64,000 bases of DNA, taken from NCBI GenBank assembly GCA_963791905.1, contig CAWBTX010000005.1:558001-622000 (forward strand), in the 5' to 3' direction. Source of the stretch: Gaiellasilicea sp963791905. Its GTDB lineage: Bacteria > Actinomycetota > Thermoleophilia > Gaiellales > Gaiellaceae. The translations under genes were made by a program, and so were the position numbers. This document shows, one piece after another, positions 35,819 through 44,719 of this stretch (its first letter is position 1; every line of letters starts with the position of its first letter). The notes under the pieces were generated by a model. The model did not search any database. It saw nothing but the letters and a program-made list of their open reading frames with translations, and was not told the DNA's origin.

Positions 35819-36162
35819 GAGACTCTCCAGGCATTCAGAGGGAGTCGAACCGACATGGGCGGGCGGGGCACCTTCCGGGCGGCGAGGGCGTGAGTGGCGC
35901 ACTTCGCCAAGTAGGGCGGGCCCCCTCCCTGGCGCAGGACCCGGACTAGGCGCGTCCGGCGGCGATCCTGGGCGATTGCGGGCATATGCGGCGCCTTTCT
36001 GTCTGCTGGGGCACCCAGTACGTCTGCCGGGAGGAGAGAAACTTGCGGGCTTCGTGGCGATTCACTCGTTTGAGGGAGTTACAAGCGGGAACGTGCGAGG
36101 GAACACTTTCGGACAGCCTCATCCCCCGAGAGTCCGCCAGCACTTCGCCGCAGGAGCCGCAG
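35819..36162. other. Intergenic region between the c-di-GMP gene and the sigma factor gene
   Basis: These 344 bases separate divergent genes. The segment just before the sigma gene is less GC-rich (around 36040-36110) and includes GGGAAC at about 36089, a possible ECF-type -35 box followed by AACACTTTC. A frame continuous with the sigma gene extends upstream to about 35986, but its residues look unlike protein from this family. I see no RNA gene or strong terminator. Confidence 0.3.
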
Positions 36163-37848
36163 ATGGCAGTCGTTACGTCCAGAGGTCGGGCCACCGAAGT
36201 CGAGCCCCTCGGGGGTGCCTTCGACTCGGCGTTGGTCAGCGGCCTCTACGAGCGCAACGCCGGCCGCGTGTTCGGCTACTGCCTCTCGCGGCTCGGACGG
36301 CGCGAGGATGCCGAGGACGCCGTGCAGACGACGTTCCTCCACGCCATCCGCGGGCTGCGCCGCGGCGTCGTGCCCCTGGTCGAGTCGGCGTGGCTGCTCG
36401 GCATCGCCCGCAACGTGTGCCTCACCCGCCGCGAGGCCTTCGGTCGCAGGAAGCGGCTCGAGACGGTCTGCGATCCCCACGACCTCGAGGACGCGGCGCC
36501 TGCGCCGGAGATCCGGCGTGACGAGCTGATGGGCCTCGACGACGCGCTCGCCAAGCTGCCGGAGCGCCAGCGGCGCGCCGTGCTGCTCCGCGACTGGCGC
36601 GGGCTCTCCTACGACGAGATTGCGGCCGAGCTCGACGTCAGTCTCGCGGCAGTCGAGACGCTCATCTTCCGTGGCCGGCAGTCGCTCGCCGATCTGCTCG
36701 GCGAGGAGCCGCGGCAGACGAAGAAGCGGCTCGCCTCGCTCGGCAACATCGGCTCGCTCTTCGCCGCCGTGAAGGGGCTCTTCACCGGCGGGACGGTTGC
36801 GGTCAAGGTTGCGGCGGTCGTCGCTGCCGTGTCGGGAGCGGGGCTCGCGATCGAGTCCGTCGACGGGCTCCCCGTCGTCGGTCCCGGGCGCGGCGGCGAC
36901 GCACGCCCGGTCGTCTCGTCGCCCGCAGGAGGCGGGGGCGAGATTTCGCGCGCCCAGCTCGCGCCGGCCGCGGCAGCGGGCTCGAGCTCAGGCCCCGCGA
37001 AGGCCGGCCCCGCGGAGACGAGGACGAGAGCCGTGGCGCCTTCAGCCGCGGCCAAGCGGGACGCGACCACGACGGCGGCCCAGGCGGAGCCTGGAGGCGC
37101 GGTCGCGGCTGCAGAGGACGGCGGGCCGCAGGCGAGCGGGCAGGCCGGGTCGGCTCCGCACGTCACGTCGCAGTCCGCTGCTCAGGCGACGGACGTCGGC
37201 TCCGTGGCGCCTGCGAACAAGGTCACGAAGAAGGTCGCGAACAACGGCACGAAGGTGACGACGGTCGGGGCCAAGGTCACTGGCACGGTCGACAAGGTCG
37301 TGGAGAATGTCTCGGCGGCGCTCCCGGTGCAGCTCCCGGCCGACCCGCCGACGGTCCAGCTGCCCGCGCTGCCGCCGATCGCTCTGCCCCAGTTGCCGCC
37401 GCTACAGCCGCTGCCGGTGCCCGTGCCGGCGCTGCCGACGCCGCCCGTCGCTGTCACGCCGCCGCCGCTGCCGTCCCTCCCGCCGCTCCCAGTGCCAGTG
37501 CCGGTGCCGGTGCCGCCGGTCGCGCTGCCCGTCGTGCCGCCCGCTCCGCCGCCGGGCTCACCGCTCCCGCCGGTCCCGCCGATCCTCCCTCTAGCAGCAG
37601 GTGTAGGCGCCGGGAGGCGCCGCGCCCTCTTCGCGCGCGGGCAACTCCGCTGCCGCGAGCGCGGTGCCGTGGAGGATGTCGCGCGCGCTCGTCCTGATCC
37701 CGTAGAGCTCGTACCGATCGACGATCTCGGTCAGGATCGCGGCGCCGGCGACGATCACCGGCGCGCGACCGGGCTCCATGAGCTTCGCGCGCTCGGCGAG
37801 CGAGAGGCCGCGGAGGCGCGCTGCCTGCTCCTCGATCGCCCGGCGTGA
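36163..37848 (+). CDS. ECF-type sigma factor with transmembrane segment and proline-rich tail; 3' end uncertain
   Basis: Residues 15-190 form an ECF sigma factor. Region 2 has ALVSGLYERNAGRVFGYCLS and EDAEDAVQTTFLHAIRGL; region 4 has LAKLPERQRRAVLLRDWRGL and YDEIAAELDVSLAAVETLIF. Unusually, a hydrophobic segment (VAVKVAAVVAAVSGAGLAIE, about residue 220) and a long Ala/Pro/Thr/Lys-rich tail follow. The tail ends in PVPVPVPPV-type repeats. A membrane-attached sigma factor with an external tail would be the consequence. No anti-sigma gene is adjacent. The frame runs to 37848, but from about 37592 it overlaps the exopolyphosphatase gene and changes character; a TAG at 37592-37594 in another frame is probably the true end. 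GGAG precedes ATG 36163. Confidence 0.8.
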   Translation: MAVVTSRGRATEVEPLGGAFDSALVSGLYERNAGRVFGYCLSRLGRREDAEDAVQTTFLHAIRGLRRGVVPLVESAWLLGIARNVCLTRREAFGRRKRLETVCDPHDLEDAAPAPEIRRDELMGLDDALAKLPERQRRAVLLRDWRGLSYDEIAAELDVSLAAVETLIFRGRQSLADLLGEEPRQTKKRLASLGNIGSLFAAVKGLFTGGTVAVKVAAVVAAVSGAGLAIESVDGLPVVGPGRGGDARPVVSSPAGGGGEISRAQLAPAAAAGSSSGPAKAGPAETRTRAVAPSAAAKRDATTTAAQAEPGGAVAAAEDGGPQASGQAGSAPHVTSQSAAQATDVGSVAPANKVTKKVANNGTKVTTVGAKVTGTVDKVVENVSAALPVQLPADPPTVQLPALPPIALPQLPPLQPLPVPVPALPTPPVAVTPPPLPSLPPLPVPVPVPVPPVALPVVPPAPPPGSPLPPVPPILPLAAGVGAGRRRALFARGQLRCRERGAVEDVARARPDPVELVPIDDLGQDRGAGDDHRRATGLHELRALGEREAAEARCLLLDRPA

Positions 37849-38484
37849 GATCACGTGTCCGTGGACGCGCTCAGGGTCGTGCTCCCCGAGGTGGAGGTCG
37901 AGTGCCGCGATCGTCGTGACCGTCCCCGACACGCCGACCGCCCGCGTCGTCTCGAGCTCGGGCAGCTGCGCGCGGACGTGTGCTCTGATCGCCTCGACGT
38001 CCTCGCCGAAGCGCTCGGTCAGCCGCACGCAGCCGATGTCGAGGCTGGTTTGCACGTCGGTGCCCGCGATCTGGAGCTCCGTCGAGCCACCGCCGATGTC
38101 GACCACGAGCGTCCCGGTCTCCACCTGACCGAGGCCGCGCATCGTGAGTGCCGCCTCCTCCTCACCCGTGAGGAGGCGCGTCTCGAAGCCGTAGCTCCAT
38201 TCGATCTCGCCGAGGAACGCCTCGCCGTTCTCGGCGTCGCGCACGGCGCTCGTGCCGATCGCCAGCGTCCGCTCGGCGCCGAGCGCCTCGAGCTCGCGCC
38301 GGTAGTCGGAGAGCACGTTTCGGACGCGGGCGATCGGGAGGGGGAGGAGGCGGCGGCGCTGGTCGACACCCTCGCCCAGCCGGGTGATCACGAGCCGGCG
38401 GGCGACCTCGGTCACCTCGCCGTCGACGTCGGCGACGAGGAGCCGCGTCGCGTTCGTCCCGAGGTCGACCGCTGCGACTCGCAC
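37591..38484 (-). CDS. ppx: Exopolyphosphatase/guanosine pentaphosphate phosphohydrolase family (Ppx/GppA)
   Basis: A 297-residue member of the Ppx/GppA acetokinase-like ATPase family. It has the phosphate-binding motif VAAVDLGTNATRLLVAD and the family segments IGTSAVRDAENGEAFL, LLTGEEEAALTMRGL and LVVDIGGGSTELQIAG. Another is VGVSGTVTTIAALDL. It lacks the C-terminal HD domain of long forms, as do many actinobacterial short Ppx proteins. These release phosphate from polyphosphate or act on (p)ppGpp. The start is one base from the preceding gene's stop, so the two are probably co-transcribed. Confidence 0.92.
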   Translation of the reverse strand: MRVAAVDLGTNATRLLVADVDGEVTEVARRLVITRLGEGVDQRRRLLPLPIARVRNVLSDYRRELEALGAERTLAIGTSAVRDAENGEAFLGEIEWSYGFETRLLTGEEEAALTMRGLGQVETGTLVVDIGGGSTELQIAGTDVQTSLDIGCVRLTERFGEDVEAIRAHVRAQLPELETTRAVGVSGTVTTIAALDLHLGEHDPERVHGHVISRRAIEEQAARLRGLSLAERAKLMEPGRAPVIVAGAAILTEIVDRYELYGIRTSARDILHGTALAAAELPAREEGAAPPGAYTCC

Positions 38485-38807
38485 TTACTTTCGCGGCGCG
38501 AACGCCAAGAGGCTGTCGAGCGTCGCCCGCACGTCGTCGATCGCCGCCCGCTGGACGTTCAGCCGCGCCTGCGAGGCCCGCAGCCGGGCCAGCGACGCGT
38601 CGAGCCGGGTGCCGCTCTCGGCGGCCAGTGTGAGGTGGCGCTCGATCTGCTCCGTCGAGCGGTTGACGGCGTCGAGCGCGGTGCTGGTCGCGGTCGTCAT
38701 CCGCTTGGTGTCCCGGTAGAGCTGGAGCCCCCTCCGCGTCGCGACCATCAGCGGACGCAACGACGGCGACGGATCGAGACGAGGAGCGCCAGCCAGAAGA
38801 GCCACAT
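38485..38807 (-). CDS. Membrane-anchored coiled-coil protein, frame-interrupted
   Basis: From ATG 38807 the sequence begins MWLFWLALLVSIRRR, an N-terminal transmembrane anchor. After a frame break near 38757 it continues PLMVATRRGLQLYRDTKRM and a helical region to ASQARLNVQRAAIDDVRATL and LLAFAPRK. The helix has heptad-like leucine and alanine spacing. Without the break the anchor would be lost, so I prefer the joined reading. It abuts the ppx start. No known family; a small periplasmic or cytoplasmic scaffold is a guess. Confidence 0.5.
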
Positions 38808-38860
38808 TTGGCCGGGATCGTACCTCGGGCACCGGGACGGACTCGGGCGCGGAGCGGTGC

Positions 38861-38866
38861 TATAAT
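38861..38866 (+). promoter_or_regulatory. -10 box (TATAAT) of the initiator tRNA gene
   Basis: A perfect TATAAT lies 12 bases before the tRNA. CGGACT, 17 bases upstream (38838-38843), matches half of the -35 consensus. A start near 38873 is expected. Confidence 0.7.
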
Positions 38867-38877
38867 CAACGCCGCGT

Positions 38878-38951
38878 CGCGGGGTGGAGCAGTCAGGTAG
38901 CTCGCCGGGCTCATAACCCGGAGGTCGCAGGTTCAAATCCTGCCCCCGCTA
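38878..38951 (+). tRNA. Initiator tRNA-fMet (anticodon CAU)
   Basis: A 74-base tRNA. The acceptor stem pairs GCGGGG with CCCCGC while position 1 (C) faces position 72 (T), an unpaired end typical of initiator tRNAs. The anticodon arm CCGGG-CTCATAA-CCCGG has the three G-C pairs of initiators; CAT is at 38912-38914. The T arm is GCAGG-TTCAAAT-CCTGC. CCA is not encoded. A perfect TATAAT and a downstream hairpin frame it as a single-gene unit. Confidence 0.97.
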
Positions 38952-38965
38952 TGAACCACTTGCTG

Positions 38966-38997
38966 CGACCGGCCTCCTTGGCCGGTCGTTCTCGTTC
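38966..38997 (+). terminator. Rho-independent terminator after tRNA-fMet
   Basis: CGACCGGCC (38966-38974) and GGCCGGTCG (38980-38988) form a perfect nine-pair stem with loop TCCTT. TTCTCGTTCT follows. It may also serve the convergent amidohydrolase operon that ends at 39034. Confidence 0.85.
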
Positions 38998-39033
38998 TAC
39001 ATCGTGACCTGCGTCCTCACGGGCCGGCGGCGG

Positions 39034-39897
39034 TCACCGCAGCCCGAGCAGCCTCGCGGCGTTCTCCTTGAGGATCAGCGGCCGTACCTCGTCCTTGAAG
39101 TCCGCTTGCGCGAAGTCGCTCAGCCAGCGGTCCGGCGTGATCATCGGGTAGTCGGAGCCGAAGAGCACGCGGTCGCGCAGCTGCGTGTTCGCGTAGCGGA
39201 CGAGCTGCGGCGGGAAGTACTTCGGCGACCATCCCGAGAGGTCGATGTAGACCTGCTGCTTGTGCAGCGCGACCGAGATCGCCTCGTCCTGCCAAGGGAA
39301 CGAGGGGTGGGCGAGCACGATCTTGAGGCTCGGGAAGTCGACTGCGACGTCGTCGACGTACATCGGGTTCGAGTACTTGAGCCGGATGCCGCCGCCGCCG
39401 GGCAGGCCGGAACCGATCCCGGAGTGGCCGGTGTGGAAGAGCGCCGGCAGTCCCGCCTCCTGGATCGCCTCATAGAGCGGGTAGAAGGCTCGGTCGTTCG
39501 GGAAGAACGCCTGGATGTTCGGGTGGAACTTGAACCCGCGCACGCCGTGGTCGCGGATCAGGCGCCTTGCCTCCTCGACCGCGTTCGGTCTGTTCGGGTC
39601 GACGCTCGCGAAGGGGATCAGCACGTCGGGGTTCGCGGCCGCGACCTCCGCGATCTCCTCGTTCCGGACGGCTGGGCGGCCCGTCACGGTCTCGGCGTCG
39701 ACGGTGAACACGACGGCGGCGATGTTGCGCTCGCGGTAGTAGGCCGCGACCTCCTCGACCGTCGGCGTGCCGCCCTCGCCGAAGTACTTCCTCGCCGCCT
39801 CGCGCCACTCCGGCAGGAGCCCGTCCTCTCCCGTTCGGCCGACCTCGGCGTGTGTGTGCACGTCGATCGCCACGACTCGGTCGACGTCGATGCTCAG
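39034..39897 (-). CDS. Amidohydrolase-2 family metal-dependent hydrolase/decarboxylase
   Basis: A TIM-barrel enzyme of the family that includes aminocarboxymuconate-semialdehyde and related aromatic decarboxylases. The N-terminal metal motif is VVAIDVHTHAEVG. Later blocks are GVRGFKFHPNIQAFFPN, LFHTGHSGIGSG, IVLAHPSFPWQDEA and LFGSDYPMITPDRW, providing the expected His, His and Asp ligands. The frame has no ATG near the expected N-terminus. A CTG at 39897 overlaps the MaoC stop (CTGA), and a GTG at 39873 is the alternative. It is the third gene of the SDR-MaoC operon and probably acts on the same compound. Whether it hydrolyses or decarboxylates is open. Confidence 0.82.
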   Translation of the reverse strand: MSIDVDRVVAIDVHTHAEVGRTGEDGLLPEWREAARKYFGEGGTPTVEEVAAYYRERNIAAVVFTVDAETVTGRPAVRNEEIAEVAAANPDVLIPFASVDPNRPNAVEEARRLIRDHGVRGFKFHPNIQAFFPNDRAFYPLYEAIQEAGLPALFHTGHSGIGSGLPGGGGIRLKYSNPMYVDDVAVDFPSLKIVLAHPSFPWQDEAISVALHKQQVYIDLSGWSPKYFPPQLVRYANTQLRDRVLFGSDYPMITPDRWLSDFAQADFKDEVRPLILKENAARLLGLR

Positions 39898-40697
39898 CGC
39901 AGCTCCAGCCGTCCGTCCTTCAGGACTGTCGCTCCTTCGCCACTCAAGGCCTCGAAACCGTAACCGCCTTCCACGCGCCACACGCGCGTCGTCAGCGTGT
40001 CGCCGGGGAAGAGTGGCGCCGAGAAGCGCACGGCGAGCCGGCGTACGAGCGCGGGGTCGTCGACGCCCCCCGCATGGAGCGCGGCGCGCCCGGCGAAGGC
40101 GAGCGCACAGAGGCCGTGCACGATCCTTCCCGGCAGGCCGACCTTACGAGCGAACTCGTCGTCGAGATGGATTGCGAAGTCGTCGCCCGACGCCGCTGCG
40201 TAACGCACCGTCTGGTCATCGGCGACCGGGTGTGCGACTCTCTGCGAGCGGGTCGGCTCCGTCGATCGCCAGCCGGTGGTCCGGCGCGCGCTCACCGATG
40301 CTCTCGCCGGCCTCGACGCCGCGGAAGAACTCGGTCACGTACTGCTCGTTGACAGCTCGCCGTCGTCGGTGCGCGTCTCCGTCCGGATCACGAGCGACGT
40401 CCCGTTCGGCCGCGCGAGCAGCGAGACCGGCGTCGCGCGCGACACGAGCGTCGTGCCTGCCTCGATCGGCCGGTGCGAGACGATGTCGTGCTCGTAGTGC
40501 ACGACGCGCTTGCGTACCTCGTCCGAGGCGACCGAGCGCGACGCAGGCGCGATCCTCTCCCATACCGGGACGATGGCGAAGACCGGGCCGCCCGGCACGT
40601 CGTCGGTCGCGTCGGCGTACGCACGCAGCGCCTCCTCGGTCACCTCGTAGCGCAGCTCCTCGCCGACGCGACCGATCGCGGCGAGGTCGAAGCTCAT
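39894..40697 (-). CDS. MaoC-like double hot-dog dehydratase, two frame breaks
   Basis: The joined protein is about 267 residues. The N-terminal FAS1-like hot-dog domain begins MSFDLAAIGRVGEELRYEVT and has EEALRAYADATDD and SVASDEVRKRVVHYEHDIVS. Frame breaks near 40345 and 40240 interrupt the linker, which contains VNEQYVTEFFRGVEAGESIG. The second domain carries the active-site region QTVRYAAASGDDFAIHLDDEF and GRIVHGLCALAFAGRAAL. It hydrates enoyl-CoA-like substrates. The ATG overlaps the SDR stop and the end overlaps the amidohydrolase start. Together with the SDR it could carry out hydration and oxidation of a CoA thioester. Confidence 0.83.
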
Positions 40698-41537
40698 GAC
40701 GTCATCCCCGTCGTCTGCCCGCCGCTCGCGGTGATCACCTGGCCGTGCACGAAGTTCGACCAGGGCGAGCAGAGGAAGAAGATCGGGCCGGCAGCGTCCG
40801 CCGGCGTCGCCGGGCGGCCGAGCGGGATGATCGTGGGCGCGAGCTGCCGCATCCTCTCGGGGATGCCGAGCGGGATCTCGACCCCGTCCTTGACGAAGCT
40901 CTCTGCGTCTCCGTTTCCGTCTCCGTCGGAGGCGGCCGTCAGCCGCGTCTCGACGAAGCCGAACGCGACCGCGTTCACGTTCACCTTGAACGGACCCCAC
41001 TCTCGCGCAAGCGTCTTCGTCAGCCCGACGAGCCCCGCCTTGGCCGCCGAGTAGTTCACCTGGCCGAGGTTGCCCTGCGTGCCCGAGATGGAGGCGACGT
41101 TGACCACCTTCCGGAACACCTCGCGGCCCGCCTCCTTGTCCAGCCTTGCCGGCATCTCGCAGGTGGGGCGCCGCCGCGCGCAGGAGCTTGAACGGCGCGA
41201 CCGTGTGGATCTCGAGCATCGCGCGGAACTGCTCGTCGCTCATCTTGTGCGCCATGCCGTCCCACGTGTAGCCCGCGTTGTTGACGACGATGTCGAGCCG
41301 CCCGAACTCATCCACGGCCTTCTGCACCACGGCTTCGGGTACGCCGTCCTTCGTGAGGTCGCCGCTGAAGACGACGGTTCCGCCGTCGACCTCGGAGGCC
41401 GCCTGCTCGGCGACGTCGCCGTCGATGTCCGTGATCAACACGCGCGCACCGTGCTCGACGAGTAGCTCCGCGGTTGCGCGTCCGATACCGCGTGCGGCCC
41501 CGGTGACGATCGCGGCTTTTCCATCCAGCACGTTCAT
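40694..41537 (-). CDS. Short-chain dehydrogenase/reductase (FabG-like), frame-interrupted
   Basis: The joined protein is about 281 residues. The cofactor motif is AAIVTGAARGIGRATAELLVE, the NNAG motif is LDIVVNNAGYTWDG and the catalytic residues are in VVNVASISG and VNYSAAKAGLVGL. The frame breaks near 41160 between HLRDAG and FRKVVNVAS. The C-terminal part IPLGRPATPADAAGPIFFL is typical of FabG-like 3-hydroxyacyl dehydrogenases. The ATG at 41537 is preceded by GGAGGG. Upstream lies the inverted repeat shared with the 44.6 kb promoter, with MarR on the other side. First gene of a three-gene operon. Confidence 0.87.
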
Positions 41538-41556
41538 CCGCCCTCCTGTCTGAGAA

Positions 41557-41569
41557 TCAGGTTACCTGA
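41557..41569. promoter_or_regulatory. Inverted repeat TCAGGT-T-ACCTGA, probable MarR operator
   Basis: A perfect six-base inverted repeat with a one-base centre lies between the divergent SDR (start 41537) and MarR (start 41597) genes. On the minus strand it contains TAACCT, a -10 candidate for the SDR operon, so binding would block transcription. The core ATCAGG-N3-CCTGA recurs in the palindrome at 44606-44632. Confidence 0.6.
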
Positions 41570-41596
41570 CATCCAACCGTGTGCGAGGATGGCTTG

Positions 41597-42070
41597 GTGG
41601 CCGATCGGGCTTACGACGATTGGCGCGACGACGACGTCGAGCCGCGCGTGAGCTACGTCGTCGCGCGCCTCGAGCGCGCGCTGCGGCAAGCAATCCACGA
41701 GCGCGTTCGCGAGTATGGGCTGACGACGCTCCAGTACACGACGTTGAGCGTTCTCGGTCGCCGGCGCGGGGGGCTCTCGAACGCGCAACTCGCGCGGCGC
41801 TCGTACGTCCGCCCGCAGTCGATGAGCGACGTGATCGAGGCGCTCGAGCGCGCCGGGCTGATCGAGCGGAAGCCGCATCCGAATCACCGCCGCGTGCTGC
41901 CGGCGAGGCTGACGCCGAAAGGCCGGCGCGTGCTCGCGATCTGCGACGACGCGGTCGCGAAGATGGAGGAGGAGATGATGCGCGACCTCTCGCCCGCGCA
42001 GCGCGGTGCGCTGCTCGAGGCGCTGAAGTCGTGCGTGCGCTCGCTGCACGCCGGCTTTCCCGCCGACTGA
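41597..42070 (+). CDS. MarR-family transcriptional regulator
   Basis: A 157-residue winged-helix regulator. The DNA-binding domain runs from TTLQYTTLSVLGRRRGGLSN through QLARRSYVRPQSMSDVIEAL and LERAGLIERKPHPNHRRVLP to ARLTPKGRRVL. Flanking helices would form the dimer interface. I choose GTG 41597 because GAGGA lies seven bases before it; a GTG at 41579 would remove that signal. It diverges from the SDR operon and probably represses it and itself through the adjacent inverted repeat. MarR proteins commonly sense aromatic carboxylates or CoA thioesters, which suits the neighbouring catabolic genes. Ends seven bases before a bidirectional terminator. Confidence 0.9.
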   Translation: MADRAYDDWRDDDVEPRVSYVVARLERALRQAIHERVREYGLTTLQYTTLSVLGRRRGGLSNAQLARRSYVRPQSMSDVIEALERAGLIERKPHPNHRRVLPARLTPKGRRVLAICDDAVAKMEEEMMRDLSPAQRGALLEALKSCVRSLHAGFPAD

Positions 42071-42076
42071 GGGCCG

Positions 42077-42106
42077 GGGAGGGGCAGGACGCCTCCTGCC
42101 CCTCCC
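42077..42106. terminator. Strong hairpin between convergent marR and DUF6351 genes
   Basis: GGGAGGGGCAGGA and TCCTGCCCCTCCC form a perfect 13-pair stem with loop CGCC. It lies seven bases after the marR stop and 11 before the DUF6351 stop on the other strand, so it can end both transcripts. No T tract is present on the plus strand. Confidence 0.7.
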
Positions 42107-42117
42107 ACGGTCTCTCG

Positions 42118-44556
42118 TCAGCAGCCGATCAGGCTCGCGAGATCGCGCGCGTCGGCGGTGAGGGTCGCCGCCTGGTCGGCCGGGGAGACCCTCGCTCTCG
42201 ACGACCACGACGAACGCCTCGAGGTCGCGGCAGACCTGCAGTGTGTGCCCCCTCGGGAGCTGCTGCGCCGCCTTCTCGATCTCCTTCAGCAGCTTCCCCG
42301 TCGACTTCTCGTCGAGGTGCAGCGACTCAACCGCCTGCGCGAGGTCGGCGAGAACCTCGGCCGGCCCTTGCGACGCCGGCGCCTCGCCGAGTGGGCGCCC
42401 GCCCGGGCCGTGCTCGAACGTCAGCCACTGCGCCTTCGGCGGCTGCTGCGAGACGCCGGGCTGCGTGTAGTCGCACACGCCGCTCGGGAACGCCGCCTGG
42501 AGGCGCGCCCGCTGGGCGCGCGGTGAACGCGATCACCCCGTAGTCGGTGCGGGACAGCGGCCTGAGCCGGCACTTCATGACGTCCTGCGTGAGCGGACCG
42601 CCGGCGGCGATGCGCGGCGCGGCGTAGTGCTGCCACGTGCCGTTGCACGTCATGTCGCCGCGGACACCGCCCGCCATGAAGCACGTGTCCTGGAGGTCGG
42701 CCGGCTTCGCGCGCCGGACCTTCACCGACGGCGGATCCCCGCTCGTGTCGGCGGCCAGGTTGTCGAGCCACTGCCGCATGTAGTCGAACTGCGACGGGAC
42801 GACGCCGCCGGGCCGCGAGAGCCAGACGATCTGGTTCGCGTGGTGCCCGTTCGAGCGGTCGAGGCGCGCGCGGTACGAGAACGTCTCGAACGCGGGATGG
42901 AACCCGGTGTCGTCCATCTGGAAGCCCGTGCGGTTGTCGATCTCGGGGACGTCCGCGGCGCCGGTGCCACTGTTCATGCGCCCAGTGGCGTAGAGGATCT
43001 CGAGCGCGGCGGGGTCGGCCGCCTTGCGCTCCGGCACGAAGTTGCCGTCGATGTCGATGCCGCCGATCTTCGAGTTCAGGTCGACGAACTGCTCGGGCGT
43101 GATCGCGCCCGTGAGCAGTGCCTTCAGCCCGTACTGGACGCCGACGTTGTCGGTCGCGCTGCGCCCCTTGCCGTTCGGCGCGTCGGGCGTGACTGTCACT
43201 CCGAACACGGCGCGCAGCCAGTCGAACGTCCCGCACCGCTCGCCGGTCGGGTTCGTCGGGCTCCAGATGAGCTCCGGCGGCAGGCCGCACGCGACGCCGG
43301 ACGCCGGCAGCAACTCCGTCCGGTCGGCGCCGAACAAGAGGACCTTCTGCCCGCAGAGGTTGTCCGGATCGGTTGGGTTGCTGCCCCACACGGGCAAGCG
43401 CGACAGCGGCGTCGGGAAGAGTGGGTTCGGCGGGGCAGTCGCGTGCCCGGGAAACGTCAATGGGCTGGTCGGCCAGAAGTAGTGCATGAGCAGCCGGCAG
43501 TCGAGCGAGCCCATCACCTGCGTCAGATGGTCCGGGAAGACCTGGCTCGTGGTCAGGCCGTCGAGCAGCCCGGGGTAGTTCTCGGCGTGCAGGTGCTGCT
43601 GCATCGACGCCGCCGAGCCGCCGGTGCCCATCGTGTAGACGAGCGGGCCGTAACGCTCGACGACGATCTCCTTCGTCATCATCGTCGCCTCGGCAGAGGT
43701 GACGTCGCTGCAGTTGTTCGCGAAGATGTTGAGGCTCGAGGTCGCGACCGCGAATCCGAGACCGAGCTGCGTCGCCTGCAGCACGTTGCCGGGCGCGCGC
43801 TGTGCGTGGAAGTTCCCGCATGCGCCGCCGAACGTGTAGAACAGCTTGCGGCTCCACGGCTGCGTCGTCGACCACGGCACGATCGGCTTCGACGGGTCGA
43901 CGAGCACGGCGATCTGGTAGATGCCGCGGTTCGCCGTGCCGGTGACGCGCTGGACGATGAACGGCACCGTCTTGCCGGCGTCGGTCGTCGTCTGCGCGAT
44001 CGCGGACGCGGCTGGAGGGCTCGCCGGGTCGTACGCGACGAACTGCGCGGGCGTCGCCGTGTTCCGGTACAGGAAGTCGACCTTCGTCGGGGCGTTGCAC
44101 TGCGCGTCGATGGCGGTGCCGAGCGGGGGATTCGAGATGTTGGGATTGCAGAAGAACGGCGTCACCTGCGGACCGGAGAAGACGGGTCCGCCGATTGCGT
44201 GATTGCGGATGACGATGCGGCGTCCGAAACCGCGGTCGGGCCGCGCGATCACGATATTGCGACCGACCCGCATGCCGTTGACGAGACCCATGTAACGGCC
44301 GTTCTCGCGTACCGCGAACGCGCTCGTGACGTCATCGCCGTTGAGCGTGACGCGCACGTCGGCCGCGTCGACCCCTGCGAGGTCGACCGCGACGAGCGCA
44401 TCGCCACCCGAGATCAGGTCGGCGCGGTTCGACAGCACGCTGATCGCGCCGATGCTCGCCGGCGGCCTTTCCTTTCGCGGACGCGACAGCGCTGCCGGAA
44501 AGCGACAGCGCAGCGACGGCGAACGTGACGACGCTGAGTACCAAGCGGCGGTTCAC
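42118..44556 (-). CDS. Exported DUF6351 family protein (tannase-like fold suspected), three frame breaks
   Basis: The joined protein is about 813 residues. It starts at GTG 44556 after GAAGGAGGAG. A signal peptide follows: NRRLVLSVVTFAVAALSLSG with a cut near AVASA. A break near 44465 leads to the DUF6351 hallmark VLSNRADLISGGDALVAV. The body is intact to about 42530, with YTFGGACGNFHAQR and YTMGTGGSAASMQQHLHAEN. The latter is laid out like the nucleophile region of tannase/feruloyl esterases. Breaks near 42525 and 42190 precede the C-terminal CDYTQPGVSQQPPKAQWLTF and DARDLASLIGC. It is divergent from the ABC importer operon. An extracytoplasmic esterase role is a hypothesis only. Confidence 0.8.
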
Positions 44557-44605
44557 CTCGGCTCCTCCTTCGCCTCGGCCCGGCCCTCGTCGGCCGGATC
44601 GCCTC

Positions 44606-44651
44606 GACAGTATCAGGGTTCCTGATACTGTCAAGCGTCACGTGTATCAGG
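44606..44651. promoter_or_regulatory. Long palindromic operator plus half-site in the DUF6351/ABC importer divergent promoter
   Basis: GACAGTATCAGG (44606-44617) and CCTGATACTGTC (44621-44632) are perfect 12-base arms around GTT. A further GTATCAGG half-site is at 44644-44651. Because of the symmetry, TACTGT, a -10 candidate, is present on both strands inside the repeat. Repressor binding would shut both divergent genes. The core matches the repeat next to the MarR gene. Confidence 0.7.
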
Positions 44652-44719
44652 CTCCCTTCCATTCGCTCCGCCGAGCGTCTAGAGTGGCGGGGCTTTCCCC
44701 CGACGAAGGAGGACGACGG

